From Pseudoalteromonas sp. NBT06-2 (lineage in GTDB: Bacteria > Pseudomonadota > Gammaproteobacteria > Enterobacterales > Alteromonadaceae), in the NCBI RefSeq assembly GCF_002276045.1, contig NZ_NQMR01000006.1, forward strand, positions 58,009-122,008: 64,000 nt of DNA, read 5' to 3'. A program made the translations under genes and the position numbers. Position 1 is the first letter of the stretch. The number at the start of each line of letters is the position of its first letter. Positions 18,945 to 29,352 of the stretch are shown here, in pieces. The notes beneath the pieces are model-generated. The model had not been told where the DNA came from and searched no databases. It saw nothing but the letters and a program-made list of their open reading frames with translations.

Positions 18945-19814
18945 ATGTTTTTATGGGAAGGCGTATCAGAATTTGTATCTGTGGCACAAACATCTAGTTT
19001 TACAGGTGCGTCTAAAATATTAGGTATATCGACAGCACAAGTAAGTCGTCAGGTAAGTGCATTAGAGAACCGCCTTAATACCAAACTTTTTTATCGCACA
19101 ACACGCAAAGTGTCTTTAACTGAAGAAGGCGCTGTTTATTATCGGCATTGTCGCCAAGTGATGACTGGGCTTGAAGATGCCGAACGCGCTATTAGTAATT
19201 TACGCAATGCACCACAAGGATTGGTTAAACTCACAGCCCCTGTAACATATGGCGAAAAATATATCATGCCATTAGTCATAGATTTTATGGCGCAATACCC
19301 AGAAATAGAAGTCATCATGGTATTAAGTAACCAAACAGTTGATTTAGTCGAAGGCGGATTTGACTTAGCAATACGTTTAGGTAATTTAGACGACTCCAGC
19401 ATGATGGCTAAACGGCTCACTAGCCGAACCCAATATGTATGTGCTTCACCACATTATCTTGAACAATTTGGCATTCCTCACTCATTATCTGAATTAAAAC
19501 AACACAACTGTTTAGTAGGCAATACAGATCATTGGCGTTTTATAGAATCAAATAAAGAAAAATTAATTCGAGTTTCAGGATCATTAACTTGTAATAGTGG
19601 TTATGCTTTAAGAGATGCTGCGATACAAGGTATAGGGCTAATAAAACTGCCTGATTACTACATAGGAGAAGATTTAAAATCTGGTGACCTGGTTTCAATT
19701 TTAGAAAATTATCAAGAACCAGAAGAAGGCATTTGGGCGCTCTATCCGCAAAATAGACATTTATCACCCAAAGTACGCCTGCTGGTGGATTATTTGGCTA
19801 AAATATTGGTTTAA
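18945..19814 (+). CDS. LysR-family transcriptional regulator
   Basis: A 289-residue protein with an N-terminal winged helix-turn-helix (TSSFTGASKILGISTAQVSRQVSALENRL) and a LysR substrate-binding domain from about residue 88. The gene is divergent from frmA with a 217-base intergenic region, the usual arrangement of a LysR regulator and its target. Control of formaldehyde detoxification is therefore likely but inferred. The 3' end overlaps the 3' end of the convergent S9 peptidase gene by four bases. Confidence 0.92.
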   Translation: MFLWEGVSEFVSVAQTSSFTGASKILGISTAQVSRQVSALENRLNTKLFYRTTRKVSLTEEGAVYYRHCRQVMTGLEDAERAISNLRNAPQGLVKLTAPVTYGEKYIMPLVIDFMAQYPEIEVIMVLSNQTVDLVEGGFDLAIRLGNLDDSSMMAKRLTSRTQYVCASPHYLEQFGIPHSLSELKQHNCLVGNTDHWRFIESNKEKLIRVSGSLTCNSGYALRDAAIQGIGLIKLPDYYIGEDLKSGDLVSILENYQEPEEGIWALYPQNRHLSPKVRLLVDYLAKILV

Positions 19815-22168
19815 TTTATTTTTAACCACTGTTTTAACCAATTGGATTGTTGAATAAGAACTTGATTTAAATTTTCTTTAGCTTTGTAATTATGACCTTC
19901 AAAAGGGAGCATGATTAATTTTGCTGTTTTATTGTTAGCCACTAAAGCTTGGTACATTCGCTTAGATTGAATGGGATAAGTTCCAGTATTTAAATCATTT
20001 TCACCATGAACCAATAATAAAGGTTCATTTATTTTATCAGCAAATAAAAATGGAGAGATATCTAAATAGTTTTTCTTTGCCTGCCATAAATTACGTTTTT
20101 CACCTTGAAATCCAAAGGGGGTTAGAGTGCGATTATAGGCTCCGCTCTTAGCTATTCCAGCTTTAAATAAGTCCGTATGCGCAAGCAAATTAGTTACAGC
20201 AAAGGCACCATAAGAATGACCCATAATAGCAAGGTGTTGAACATCAATTTTTCCAGTTTTTTCTAAAGCTATTACAGCTGCTTGAGCATTCATGATTAAC
20301 TGTTCTATAAATTGATCGTTTGGTTGTCCATTATTTTCAGCCACTATTGGCATAGAAGGTGATTCAAAAACAGCAATATTATCATGTAAAAAAACTAAAG
20401 GACCATTAGGGTTAAATTTTCTAAACTGATTCGTTGCTATCGTGTTTTGTTCGCTTAATTTCTTATTTTTAAAAGCCTTAGGGTAGATCCATAAAACAGC
20501 AGGGTATTTTTTATCTGGTTTTGAATTATAACTATTTGGTAAATGTAACGTGCCTTGTAAGTTTAAACCATCATCTCTTTGGTAATTAATTAACTCAGGC
20601 TTGTGTCTGAATTGCATTTGGCTGTTATCAGTATAAATGACAGAAGCATATTTTTTTTGTTTGCCTGTTAAACGTATATATTGTGGTGGATTATCAGGTG
20701 CTTCTTTTTTTATAATCAATGCATTTGGTGTGATTTTTATAGGGACTTCTAAATAGCTGCCTTTGCTAGTAAAAACGCGATTTTGCTCGGTTTTATTATA
20801 TGAATCTACATAAGGTGTTACACCTGTTTTACTTTGACCTAGTGACATAAAAAATATATTACTGAGTTCGTCCTCAACTAAAACTCTATTACCCATCGAG
20901 GTTCTATCACTATATGGATCTCCAATATCTTGGTATTTATCACGATAATCTCTTTGTGATAATGTTTTAACACTGTTTAAGTCTGAATAATGAATTAATT
21001 GGGTTAAAGCTTGTTTATCTTTGTATCGCCATTGTTGTAATACTCCAGTTCCAGATTTACTCCAGTAGATATCATAGTAGCGCCATTTAGTTGATAGTAT
21101 TAAATCTTTTTGTCCATTAAATGGGAAAGACAATTTGTATATATTATCATGAATAGCTAAATCTTTAGTCATATCACCTCCATCAACAGCTTCAACCCAT
21201 GAGATAGTTGCTGATTCAAATGGTAGCCATTGAACACTTCGAGATCCTATAGGTACACTATCTTTTTTAAGTTTATATTTATCTTTTAACTGAGGTAATG
21301 GAGAGCTTGATATATTTGTTGTTAAATTGAGAATGTTATAGTGGCGTCCCCATTTTTTATATGGAACTAAAGTTGATAGTTTAGCTGGTAAACTTGAAAT
21401 TAAAAGATATTGCCCATTGGGTGAAACATAAAAGTCATCAACCATACTAATATGACCTAAAGTTTTAACTTTTCCTTTTATATTAATGCTTATTAATTCT
21501 GAATCTGTAAATGACTTAAATCTTTGTTGTTTGATTTTATCATTTAATAAGTGAGTGTAAGTTCTTCCTTGTATTTTTTGAAGTTCGGTAGATTCAATTT
21601 TTGGTTTTAATGAATTTTTAAGAGGTGGTAGAAATTGATTTATTGCCTGTTTTACTAATATTGTCTTATTATCTGGCAACCAGCGTAAATGTCGACCACC
21701 AATTCTGGTTGATAGGTTTTTATTATTTAATTCTTGTAATATTTGGAGTTGAATATCGTACAACCATAACGTTGTTTTATGATTGTAATGAACTAATAAA
21801 GCAATTAATTTTGAGTTTGGTGACCAGTTAAAGTCTAATATAACACCTAATTTAGGCTTGATAATTGATTGCTCATTATTAGCATTAACTAAAGTAAGGT
21901 GACTATATATTTCATTTTTAGGTGAATTTGTATTTTGAGAATAAAACTCAAGACCTCCTAAGGCTTCTCTCCCTTCTGAAAGCGTTTCAATCGAAGGGTA
22001 ATTGACTTGATGAAATAATAAAGTTTGTTCATCATCTGGTGATAAAACTAAATATTGTTCGTTAGAACTATCCAATAATTTATTCCAGTTATGAGGCTCA
22101 ATTGCACTTAAATTTACTGAGAATACTGAAATATAAAAACATAAAATTAAAACGGATAGATTATTCAT
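19811..22168 (-). CDS. Secreted S9-family (prolyl oligopeptidase-like) peptidase
   Basis: A 785-residue protein with a signal peptide (cleavage near LSA-IE), a large beta-propeller-like N-terminal region (residues 40-520) and an alpha/beta hydrolase C-terminus. The catalytic serine is in MGHSYGAFAV, the aspartate in HGENDLNTGT and the histidine in FEGHNYKAKEN, so the triad is complete. It is the last gene of the minus-strand RiPP operon and overlaps the permease gene ahead of it by eight bases, indicating coupling. It could finish maturation of the exported peptide or confer immunity by cleavage. An unrelated S41 peptidase occupies the same place in the first RiPP locus. Confidence 0.85.
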   Translation of the reverse strand: MNNLSVLILCFYISVFSVNLSAIEPHNWNKLLDSSNEQYLVLSPDDEQTLLFHQVNYPSIETLSEGREALGGLEFYSQNTNSPKNEIYSHLTLVNANNEQSIIKPKLGVILDFNWSPNSKLIALLVHYNHKTTLWLYDIQLQILQELNNKNLSTRIGGRHLRWLPDNKTILVKQAINQFLPPLKNSLKPKIESTELQKIQGRTYTHLLNDKIKQQRFKSFTDSELISINIKGKVKTLGHISMVDDFYVSPNGQYLLISSLPAKLSTLVPYKKWGRHYNILNLTTNISSSPLPQLKDKYKLKKDSVPIGSRSVQWLPFESATISWVEAVDGGDMTKDLAIHDNIYKLSFPFNGQKDLILSTKWRYYDIYWSKSGTGVLQQWRYKDKQALTQLIHYSDLNSVKTLSQRDYRDKYQDIGDPYSDRTSMGNRVLVEDELSNIFFMSLGQSKTGVTPYVDSYNKTEQNRVFTSKGSYLEVPIKITPNALIIKKEAPDNPPQYIRLTGKQKKYASVIYTDNSQMQFRHKPELINYQRDDGLNLQGTLHLPNSYNSKPDKKYPAVLWIYPKAFKNKKLSEQNTIATNQFRKFNPNGPLVFLHDNIAVFESPSMPIVAENNGQPNDQFIEQLIMNAQAAVIALEKTGKIDVQHLAIMGHSYGAFAVTNLLAHTDLFKAGIAKSGAYNRTLTPFGFQGEKRNLWQAKKNYLDISPFLFADKINEPLLLVHGENDLNTGTYPIQSKRMYQALVANNKTAKLIMLPFEGHNYKAKENLNQVLIQQSNWLKQWLKIN

Positions 22169-24554
22169 TTCTTAATGCCTTAATAGGATCTTGTTTTAAA
22201 GTTTTTTGAATGGGAAAGTAACTAACTATCAAAGAAATAATGAACAATCCAACCCATATACTAAGAATAAGTCCCCAATTAACAGGTAGCGTAAAGTTAG
22301 GATTGGAAATACTATAACCAACCACTAAAAAGCAGATTGAAAAGGCTAGTATCAAACTCATTGATATCGGCTGCATTAATTCAATGATACTGTCTTTAAG
22401 TAAACGATGATTATCTGCTCCCATAGCTAGTTTTACGCCTAATGTATAACGGCGAACTTGTACTAGGTAATTTACAATACCATTGATACCAATACATACC
22501 ATCAGTAGAGAAACACTTGCTAAAACAATTGAAATCCAAGCAGCGGTAAGGTGATGTTTTCTTTTTTCATCAAAAAGTTGTGTTAAAGATGCTAAGCGAT
22601 TGATATCTAATCTACTATCTATTTCAGTTATGTTGTTTATTATTTGTTGCTCAACTAATAATGGTTCATGTGTTGTAATTAAGTAAGAGTATTGACGCCA
22701 ACCTGAATAGCTTTTGGGAATATAAATTTCATAAGTCTCGTCTTCTTGGCTCCCAGGTACATTTATATTACTAGTTACACCAATAATTTTGTGTTGCGTC
22801 TTTCCATCTAAACTGATTTTTTGTGCTATTACTTCCTGATTGTTAGTCGCTAAAATATCAGCTAATCGTTGGTTTACTAATATAGGGTAGTTATTTAGTT
22901 CTCTGTCACCTTTGCTAAACTTCTTACCATCCACCGTAATACCGAGTTGGTGTAAATAATCATGACCAATTAAAATTTTTCTAGCTTGTGCAATATATTG
23001 GTTATTTTCATCATAAACTTGGTTTACATTAAGTGACTCTGGCAATCTAGATTCCGATGTTACAGTAACACTATTTATAGAATCTAAATTCGAAAGCTGA
23101 TTTATTATCGATTTATGTAAATTGATACGCTCTTCTGAGTTTTTGATATTGGCGTAATTTATAGTTAATGACCATTTATTTTCAGTATCGATACCAGAAT
23201 CTCTTAAAGCTTCTGACAAAGTATCTAAAACAACATGACTAGCAGAAACTAAAACTAAAAAAGAAAATAAAATTTGCAGACCTATTAGACTATGGCTTAC
23301 GCCTGAACTTATTTGTTTACCAGTGCCTTTACCACTACTTTGTAAGCTATCAGTTAAGTTTTTCTCTTTAACGACACTCAATTCAATATAGGAGTATAAC
23401 AAGGCAATTAATATAGTTAATAAAGCCGAAACTAAAATGGTATTAAAACTAATAGCTAAAGTATCTAATCTTTGAATAGAGTTTGAGGCAAGTTGCTGGA
23501 TGATTTCAAAACTTGTTTGCGTAAGAATCAGCGCAAATATTACTGAAATACTGATAACAATCGTATTATGTTTAAACGATTCAATAATCAATTGCTTGTT
23601 AGTGGCACCAAAAGCAAAGCTAATAGCAATAGACTTTATTTTTGTTACTGCTTTAGCTAATTGCATACTTGATAAATTAATTAAAGCAATGAGCATTAAC
23701 AGGGATACACCGAGTAATAACATTAATACAATATTACCGCTATCACCTTTTAAAGCAGAATTAAAATCAGTCAATTGTGCACTTATCTTAAAGTCTTTTA
23801 ATACATTTGGAGCATATAATTGTGCAGCAGTATCAGACAACGTTTTAATTTGTTCTTTGGCATTATCTAATTGATTCAGCTCTGCTATAGCGATACCTTT
23901 AAAGGCACCCATAAAACCATTAGCCGTTTTAGGGTCAAAAGTTTCATCCATATCGATAGGGATCCAAAAGGCTGAGTTTATATTACTTAATTGTGGTAAA
24001 ACTAAATTATCTGGTGCAACACCAATAACTGTAAACCGTCTTTGATTTAATTGGATTTTTCTACCGATAATGTTTTTGTCTGCGTTATATTCTTGTTGCC
24101 AAGTGCGATACCCTAGGATGATAGATGTTTGTTTATTACCTAAACTTTCTTTATCGCTAAATAAGCGACCTAATTGAGCTTGAACACCGAGTATTTCAAA
24201 TAAATTACTTGATGCTAAAATTACATTTACTTCAGGCCTTTTTTGATTATCAAATAATTTATAGTTAGACCATTGGTGGTAAGTCGCTACATCAGAAAAT
24301 ACAGTATTATTACTTTTTATATATTCTATTATTTGTGAGTTTGTACCAGGTCCAGAGTAACTTTTCGACTCTAAAGTACCTTCCAATAAAAAAATATTAT
24401 CACTATTTTTATAAGGTAAAGGAGAAAAAAATACTAAATCAACTAAACTAAACGCACTTAATACCATGGATAATGTAAGGGCTAAGGTTATTACGGTTGT
24501 TAAATAATATTGTTTTGCACGCTTAAATGTTTGTAAGGCTGTTTTCATTAACAT
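22161..24554 (-). CDS. MacB/FtsX-type ABC transporter permease
   Basis: A 797-residue permease with two repeats, each a MacB-like periplasmic domain followed by FtsX transmembrane segments. There is an N-terminal membrane helix (about 17-40), a cluster of three or four near 280-400, another start near 425, and the final three at about 680-780. The last FtsX block reads YLVQVRRYTLGVKLAMGAD, the coupling region seen across the family. The start overlaps the end of the ATPase gene. With the MacA-like adaptor and ATPase it would form a mechanotransmission-type efflux or immunity pump for the RiPP. Two start codons are possible (24554 or 24548). Confidence 0.88.
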   Translation of the reverse strand: MLMKTALQTFKRAKQYYLTTVITLALTLSMVLSAFSLVDLVFFSPLPYKNSDNIFLLEGTLESKSYSGPGTNSQIIEYIKSNNTVFSDVATYHQWSNYKLFDNQKRPEVNVILASSNLFEILGVQAQLGRLFSDKESLGNKQTSIILGYRTWQQEYNADKNIIGRKIQLNQRRFTVIGVAPDNLVLPQLSNINSAFWIPIDMDETFDPKTANGFMGAFKGIAIAELNQLDNAKEQIKTLSDTAAQLYAPNVLKDFKISAQLTDFNSALKGDSGNIVLMLLLGVSLLMLIALINLSSMQLAKAVTKIKSIAISFAFGATNKQLIIESFKHNTIVISISVIFALILTQTSFEIIQQLASNSIQRLDTLAISFNTILVSALLTILIALLYSYIELSVVKEKNLTDSLQSSGKGTGKQISSGVSHSLIGLQILFSFLVLVSASHVVLDTLSEALRDSGIDTENKWSLTINYANIKNSEERINLHKSIINQLSNLDSINSVTVTSESRLPESLNVNQVYDENNQYIAQARKILIGHDYLHQLGITVDGKKFSKGDRELNNYPILVNQRLADILATNNQEVIAQKISLDGKTQHKIIGVTSNINVPGSQEDETYEIYIPKSYSGWRQYSYLITTHEPLLVEQQIINNITEIDSRLDINRLASLTQLFDEKRKHHLTAAWISIVLASVSLLMVCIGINGIVNYLVQVRRYTLGVKLAMGADNHRLLKDSIIELMQPISMSLILAFSICFLVVGYSISNPNFTLPVNWGLILSIWVGLFIISLIVSYFPIQKTLKQDPIKALRNE

Positions 24555-25252
24555 GCTGTAGCAACCTCAATTTTTTCATCAGGTACAATTAAGCCGTCTT
24601 TTAGTTTTATGCTACGAGAAGCCATATCGGCATATCTAGGATCATGAGTCACTAAAACAATGGTTGTACCTTGTTGGTTTAACTCTTGAAGCAGTGACAT
24701 AATCGCATCACCATTTTTTGAGTCTAAATTACCAGTTGGTTCATCTACTAACATAATGCCAGAATCCCCCGCTAAAGCCCTGGCAATTGATACTCGTTGT
24801 TGTTGGCCTCCTGAAATCTGGTTAGGAAATAAATTAGCCTTATCAGATAGACCTACTTTATCTAAACATTCTAAAGCGCGGGCGTGACGGGCTTGTATTG
24901 ATGCCCCTCTATACTTTAATGGTAATGCTACATTATCTAAAATAGATATTTCATCAATTAAATTAAATGATTGAAAAACAAAACCTATCCTATTTCCCCT
25001 TATTTGCGCTCTTTGAGATGCATTCATCTCTGAGACAAGTAAACCATCTATATAGTATTCACCAGTTTGTGGGGTATCGAGTAACCCCATAATATTAAGT
25101 AAGGTTGATTTACCACAACCCGAAGGGCCTGATATAGATACAAACTCGCCATCATAAATTGTAAAGCTAATACCTTTTAATACTTGAGTTACTTGATCAC
25201 AAGAAGAAAAGGATTTTGTCATTTTGTTAATTTTTAATATTTCAGTATTCAT
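24548..25252 (-). CDS. ABC transporter ATP-binding protein (MacB/LolD type)
   Basis: A 234-residue ATPase with Walker A GPSGCGKS, signature ISGGQQQRVS and Walker B IMLVDEPTGNLDS. Family members of this length pair with separate FtsX-like permeases such as the one encoded immediately downstream. The gene is 20 bases after the MacA-like adaptor gene. It is more divergent in sequence from the two ATPases at 38683 and 44292 than they are from each other. Confidence 0.93.
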   Translation of the reverse strand: MNTEILKINKMTKSFSSCDQVTQVLKGISFTIYDGEFVSISGPSGCGKSTLLNIMGLLDTPQTGEYYIDGLLVSEMNASQRAQIRGNRIGFVFQSFNLIDEISILDNVALPLKYRGASIQARHARALECLDKVGLSDKANLFPNQISGGQQQRVSIARALAGDSGIMLVDEPTGNLDSKNGDAIMSLLQELNQQGTTIVLVTHDPRYADMASRSIKLKDGLIVPDEKIEVATAC

Positions 25253-25272
25253 TGCAATGCCTTTTCTTAGTA

Positions 25273-26499
25273 TTAACTACCAATTTTTATTTGTTTTATG
25301 TTGGTTTCTAAATCGAGTCGAGAGGTAATAACTTTATCGCCAGCTTTAAGACCTGAAATAATTTGAATCAGTTGACCCGAAGTTTTACCAAATTGAACTT
25401 CTACTTGGCTGGCTTTATTATCATCAGTTAACTTAAATAGCATCACAGTACTGTTTTCATTTACCCCAGTTGGTGTTTTGATATAGTTTGTATTCTTTTG
25501 TACTTGAGAAAAAATAGTGGCATCGACCTGTTGCATTGGTTTAATACCATTAAGCTTATCGGTTACAAGTTTGATATCTATTTGTACTGCGCCCTCGTTT
25601 ATAACGGGATCAATACGGACAACTTGCCCTGAAATTTGATTATTTAATGTTTGGATTTCAGATTGCATACCTGCTCTGACTAAATGGGCCTGAATTTGAG
25701 GTACTTTTATTTCTGCAATTAATGGGGATAAGCTACCAATTAGCGCTAGTTCGGTTCCTATGGTGACCGTTTGGCCTAAATTTAAGGGAAACCGTTGAAT
25801 AACGCCATTTATACCAGCTGTTACCGATAGTTGTTCGACCATCAGTTTTGCTACTTCAAACTCTTCACTTGATTGAGCTATTAAGTCCTCTTGAATTGAT
25901 ATCGCTTCATTTTGCATCGAAACGAGTTTGGCTATTTTCGATTTTTCTAACTGAACTCGGTTAACTAATTGTTTGGCTTTTAATTCATTTTTCTTTGCGT
26001 TAATACCAGAAACGATACCCGATTTTGCTAAAGTTCTTTCGGCTTCAACTTGTAACATCGCTATTTCAACTTGAGCTTGTAACTCAGATAGGTGAGATTC
26101 GCTATCAAGCATTTCTCTTTGTTGTTGTAGTACGATCTGTCGTTTTTGAGTTTTTGTGTTTTTTAATTTCGCAAGTGCTTGACGTAACTTTCCTTCAAGC
26201 TCTGGATTTTTAAGTGTTAAAATAACCGTATCATGCTTAACAACTGCGCCTGCTTTTAATTTTATTTCATCTACAACTGCATTACTGGTTGCTGTGAGTA
26301 AACGTTTATTGATTGACTGTAATAAACCATATCCTTCAATTTTTATCGAAAAATCACCATTTTGAACTTTATCAATACTAATAGCATCACGTGAAATTAT
26401 ATGAGCATTATCGGCATAACCGAGTTGCCAACCAGAAATAATCATGAGTACTGATAAACCGATTAATCCTTTGTATATATTTTTTGAATTTATTTTCAT
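25273..26499 (-). CDS. MacA/RND-type periplasmic adaptor
   Basis: A 408-residue adaptor with an N-terminal membrane anchor (about residues 9-27), a lipoyl half-motif (VVDEIKLKAGAVVKHDTVIL), a coiled-coil hairpin (about 110-220), the second half-motif (VTAGINGVIQRFPLNLGQTVTIG) and C-terminal barrel domains (INEGAVQIDIKLV, GLKAGDKVITSRL). It is of the kind that works with MacB-like pumps and TolC. Its ATPase and permease follow directly. The locus also encodes a second, much shorter adaptor for the C39 exporter, so two export routes coexist. Confidence 0.88.
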   Translation of the reverse strand: MKINSKNIYKGLIGLSVLMIISGWQLGYADNAHIISRDAISIDKVQNGDFSIKIEGYGLLQSINKRLLTATSNAVVDEIKLKAGAVVKHDTVILTLKNPELEGKLRQALAKLKNTKTQKRQIVLQQQREMLDSESHLSELQAQVEIAMLQVEAERTLAKSGIVSGINAKKNELKAKQLVNRVQLEKSKIAKLVSMQNEAISIQEDLIAQSSEEFEVAKLMVEQLSVTAGINGVIQRFPLNLGQTVTIGTELALIGSLSPLIAEIKVPQIQAHLVRAGMQSEIQTLNNQISGQVVRIDPVINEGAVQIDIKLVTDKLNGIKPMQQVDATIFSQVQKNTNYIKTPTGVNENSTVMLFKLTDDNKASQVEVQFGKTSGQLIQIISGLKAGDKVITSRLDLETNIKQIKIGS

Positions 26500-26527
26500 T
26501 ATTTATAGACTCTTATTACTAGTTTTA

Positions 26528-28645
26528 TTAGCTAGCTAGTTCAATTTTATTATTTTTGATTAAGCTTTCTAAATTGATAATTCTATCTGCACTTTCGATT
26601 GTTTCTTGACGGTGAGCAACACTTATGCGAGTGATACATTTTTCTTTTAGGTATTGATTTACATGCACTTCTGTTTTACTATCCAAATGACTGGTTGCCT
26701 CATCTAAAAATAAAACTTTAGGTTGGCTGTATAAAGCTCTAGCTAATAGCAGTCTTTGTTTTTGCCCTCCAGATAAGGCACTTCCTAAATCACCCGCTTG
26801 AGAGTGTAAACCCATAGGCATAGCTTGAATTTCTTGCCAGATATAGGCACCTTTTGCAGCTTCAATGACTTTGTCTAAATTAGGTGTAGGCTCGAAGAAA
26901 GTGATGTTTTCGATTAAAGATCCATTTAAAAGTTGATCGTTTTGCATAACAGTAGCACACATTGAGCGGAAGTTACGAACACCTATACTTTTGATTGATT
27001 GGCCATCGAGAAAATAATCGCCTTGTTCGGCATTGATAAGTCCAGTCATTAGTTTTAATAGTGACGATTTACCTAAGCCTGATCTTCCTGTAATTACGAC
27101 AGATTCACCTGCTTTTATCTCAAAACTTAACCCCTGAAATAACCAATTTGAAGATGGGTTATACCTAAAATGTAAATTACGTATTTCTATATGGCCTTTG
27201 ATATTGTCTTTTATTAAGGGTTGAGTGCTATTGTCAGTTTCTTGTTCCTGAAGAACAATATCAGACATGCGACGTAAATAAGTGGATGCAAGTTTAAAGC
27301 GAAATAATTGGTCAACTAAAGTTTGTGCACTGTTACTAAATTGCTGCCTATAAGCTAAAAAAGCGATAAACATACCAACAGTAAAAACATTATCAATAAT
27401 TAATAATGCGCCTAAAAAAATAATAATGAGATAATCTAACTTACTGATAAATTCTTGGCTTATTTCAGCCGAAATTATAACTTTTTCTCTTTGTATATTT
27501 TCATTGGTCGTATCGGCAAACAAGTTGAGCCAAGAAGAAAGTCTAGCACTTTCTTTTACATAGCATTTAATTGGCATGATTGCGCGAATGGTTTCTATAA
27601 AATGACTATTTTCTTTTGCTTGTTTAGCTAATGCTTGCTCTAAATGTTTATTTTCTTTGCTAGTTAAGAATAAACGAACCATTAAAGTTAGTAATAAAAA
27701 AGAAAGAGATATGATTGCAAGAGAAGGTTCATAGCTATACATAATGATTAAGGTAGTGATCCCTAGCAACCCTTCAACCACAGCAGAGATAAACCCGCGA
27801 CTGATCATTCTTTGTACTTCATTAAAAGCTTCAAATCTAGATTTAATATCTCCTATATGGCGGGTTTCAAAAAAAGACATAGGTAAATGTAATAAATGAC
27901 GTTGAATATTAGCTTTGACTTGAAAACCAAGGTTCTTATCTAAATATAAAATAGCAGCAGATCTAATAACATTGCTTGCAGATGTTAGTAAAGTAATGGC
28001 AATAAAGCCGCCTAATAACCACAAAAGCATGTTGTTATCAGATAAGGGGATCCCCTGATCTATCACTAAACGGATATAATAAGGTGCAGCTAAGAATAAG
28101 CATTGTAAAATAATAGCAATAACAAAAATTTTCAATAATGAAGCACCAAGCCCTTCCACTTTTCCAATAAAGGCTGTTAAAGGCATTTTAACTCTGTCAT
28201 CTTTTTGTTCAAAACTTGAAGAGGGTGTTAACTCTATAACAATACCTGTAAATGATTCAGATAGCTGATTCCAATCTAGTTTTACTCTACCTTTCGCTGG
28301 ATCATGAATAATAACGCCATTTCTATTAACTGAACATAAAGTCACAAAATGATTAAAGTTCCAATGCAAGATAGCAGGACCTTTTACTTTTGCTAATTGC
28401 CCTAATTCTAATTTTAGTACGCGCCCTGATAAACCTATGTCATCAGCAACTTTTAGAATTTGTTTTACGGTGATCCCTTGAATACCGACGGGATATTTTT
28501 GCCGCATGGCTAACATATTTATTTTGTAACCATGATAATAACCGATCATAGCAAGGCAGGTAATGCCACATTCCGCCACTTCACTTTGAACAAATACCGG
28601 AAGTTTTGACGACTTAAAATCTATATAATCTGTAAGCTGCATCAT
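26528..28645 (-). CDS. C39 peptidase-containing ABC exporter (PCAT), second locus
   Basis: A 705-residue exporter paralogous to the one at 8614. The C39 domain has the catalytic cysteine in QSEVAECGIT, histidine in NHFVTL and aspartate in IHDPAKG. The membrane domain spans about 160-430. The ATPase domain has Walker A GRSGLGKSS, signature LSGGQKQRL and Walker B VLFLDEATSHLD, all canonical. It would cleave and export the peptides encoded at 30469 and 30752, whose leaders end in SGG and VGG. The gene starts two bases after the short adaptor gene ends, showing tight coupling. Confidence 0.93.
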   Translation of the reverse strand: MMQLTDYIDFKSSKLPVFVQSEVAECGITCLAMIGYYHGYKINMLAMRQKYPVGIQGITVKQILKVADDIGLSGRVLKLELGQLAKVKGPAILHWNFNHFVTLCSVNRNGVIIHDPAKGRVKLDWNQLSESFTGIVIELTPSSSFEQKDDRVKMPLTAFIGKVEGLGASLLKIFVIAIILQCLFLAAPYYIRLVIDQGIPLSDNNMLLWLLGGFIAITLLTSASNVIRSAAILYLDKNLGFQVKANIQRHLLHLPMSFFETRHIGDIKSRFEAFNEVQRMISRGFISAVVEGLLGITTLIIMYSYEPSLAIISLSFLLLTLMVRLFLTSKENKHLEQALAKQAKENSHFIETIRAIMPIKCYVKESARLSSWLNLFADTTNENIQREKVIISAEISQEFISKLDYLIIIFLGALLIIDNVFTVGMFIAFLAYRQQFSNSAQTLVDQLFRFKLASTYLRRMSDIVLQEQETDNSTQPLIKDNIKGHIEIRNLHFRYNPSSNWLFQGLSFEIKAGESVVITGRSGLGKSSLLKLMTGLINAEQGDYFLDGQSIKSIGVRNFRSMCATVMQNDQLLNGSLIENITFFEPTPNLDKVIEAAKGAYIWQEIQAMPMGLHSQAGDLGSALSGGQKQRLLLARALYSQPKVLFLDEATSHLDSKTEVHVNQYLKEKCITRISVAHRQETIESADRIINLESLIKNNKIELAS

Positions 28646-28646
28646 A

Positions 28647-29348
28647 TTACCTTAATAACTGCGCAATCGTTTTAGGTTGTTGTTTAAGTAATATTTTCAG
28701 TTTAGATTTTGGTGACAATAATGAAAGGTGATTGGTATTATCTAACCTAACTGATATTTTTTGGCCTCTCCTTTCATTAAATGCCCCAAGGATCATAGAG
28801 ATTCGACCTTCTATTAATTGTTCATCGATAATGAGAGTAACAATATCACCCACCTTGACAGGGTTTTTAGGTTTTTGCTGCAACCAGAATGAAAAATCAT
28901 TTAAAGCGGTATGTTTCAATATATAACCAATAGGCTTGAAAGCGGGAATAATCGTTGAATCTGTCTGAGGTTGAAAATAGTAACCGGAAATAGACGCACG
29001 TAAATAATGGCTATTATTTAATTTACCTAGATCATCAATAATATTTAAATTAGCAACAGGCTGGTTTTTATTGACATTTTCACCTTCAACAACCAATTGT
29101 TCGGTAATAACAACAGCTTTTGACATGACTAAAGGTTGATAGTTTTCTGCAGCTATTTGTAAGTTGTAGGTATGATTAGTTGTTAGAGTTATAAATTGAA
29201 CACATATAACACCAATTAGCATAATGAGACACAAACCAATTATAGACTTACTAATAATGCCAGGCTGTTTTATAACCGAATGACCAAATTCTTGAGATTT
29301 GTACTGATGACGCAATGCCTCTTTTCGAAACATATTAATGACTGACAT
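28647..29348 (-). CDS. Short HlyD-like adaptor lacking the coiled-coil hairpin
   Basis: A 233-residue protein with a cytoplasmic N-terminus, one membrane segment (about residues 32-54) and a compact periplasmic part. A first lipoyl-like half reads TEQLVVEGENVNKNQPVANL, followed at once by ASISGYYFQPQ and then a barrel-like end (VKVGDIVTLIIDEQLIEGRIS). The long alpha-helical hairpin between lipoyl halves, present in the adaptor at 7357, is absent. Family members normally have about 400 residues. Such short adaptors could not span to TolC in the usual way. It sits between the radical SAM and exporter genes, so it is presumably the exporter's partner. Confidence 0.75.
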   Translation of the reverse strand: MSVINMFRKEALRHQYKSQEFGHSVIKQPGIISKSIIGLCLIMLIGVICVQFITLTTNHTYNLQIAAENYQPLVMSKAVVITEQLVVEGENVNKNQPVANLNIIDDLGKLNNSHYLRASISGYYFQPQTDSTIIPAFKPIGYILKHTALNDFSFWLQQKPKNPVKVGDIVTLIIDEQLIEGRISMILGAFNERRGQKISVRLDNTNHLSLLSPKSKLKILLKQQPKTIAQLLR

Positions 29349-29352
29349 AGGG

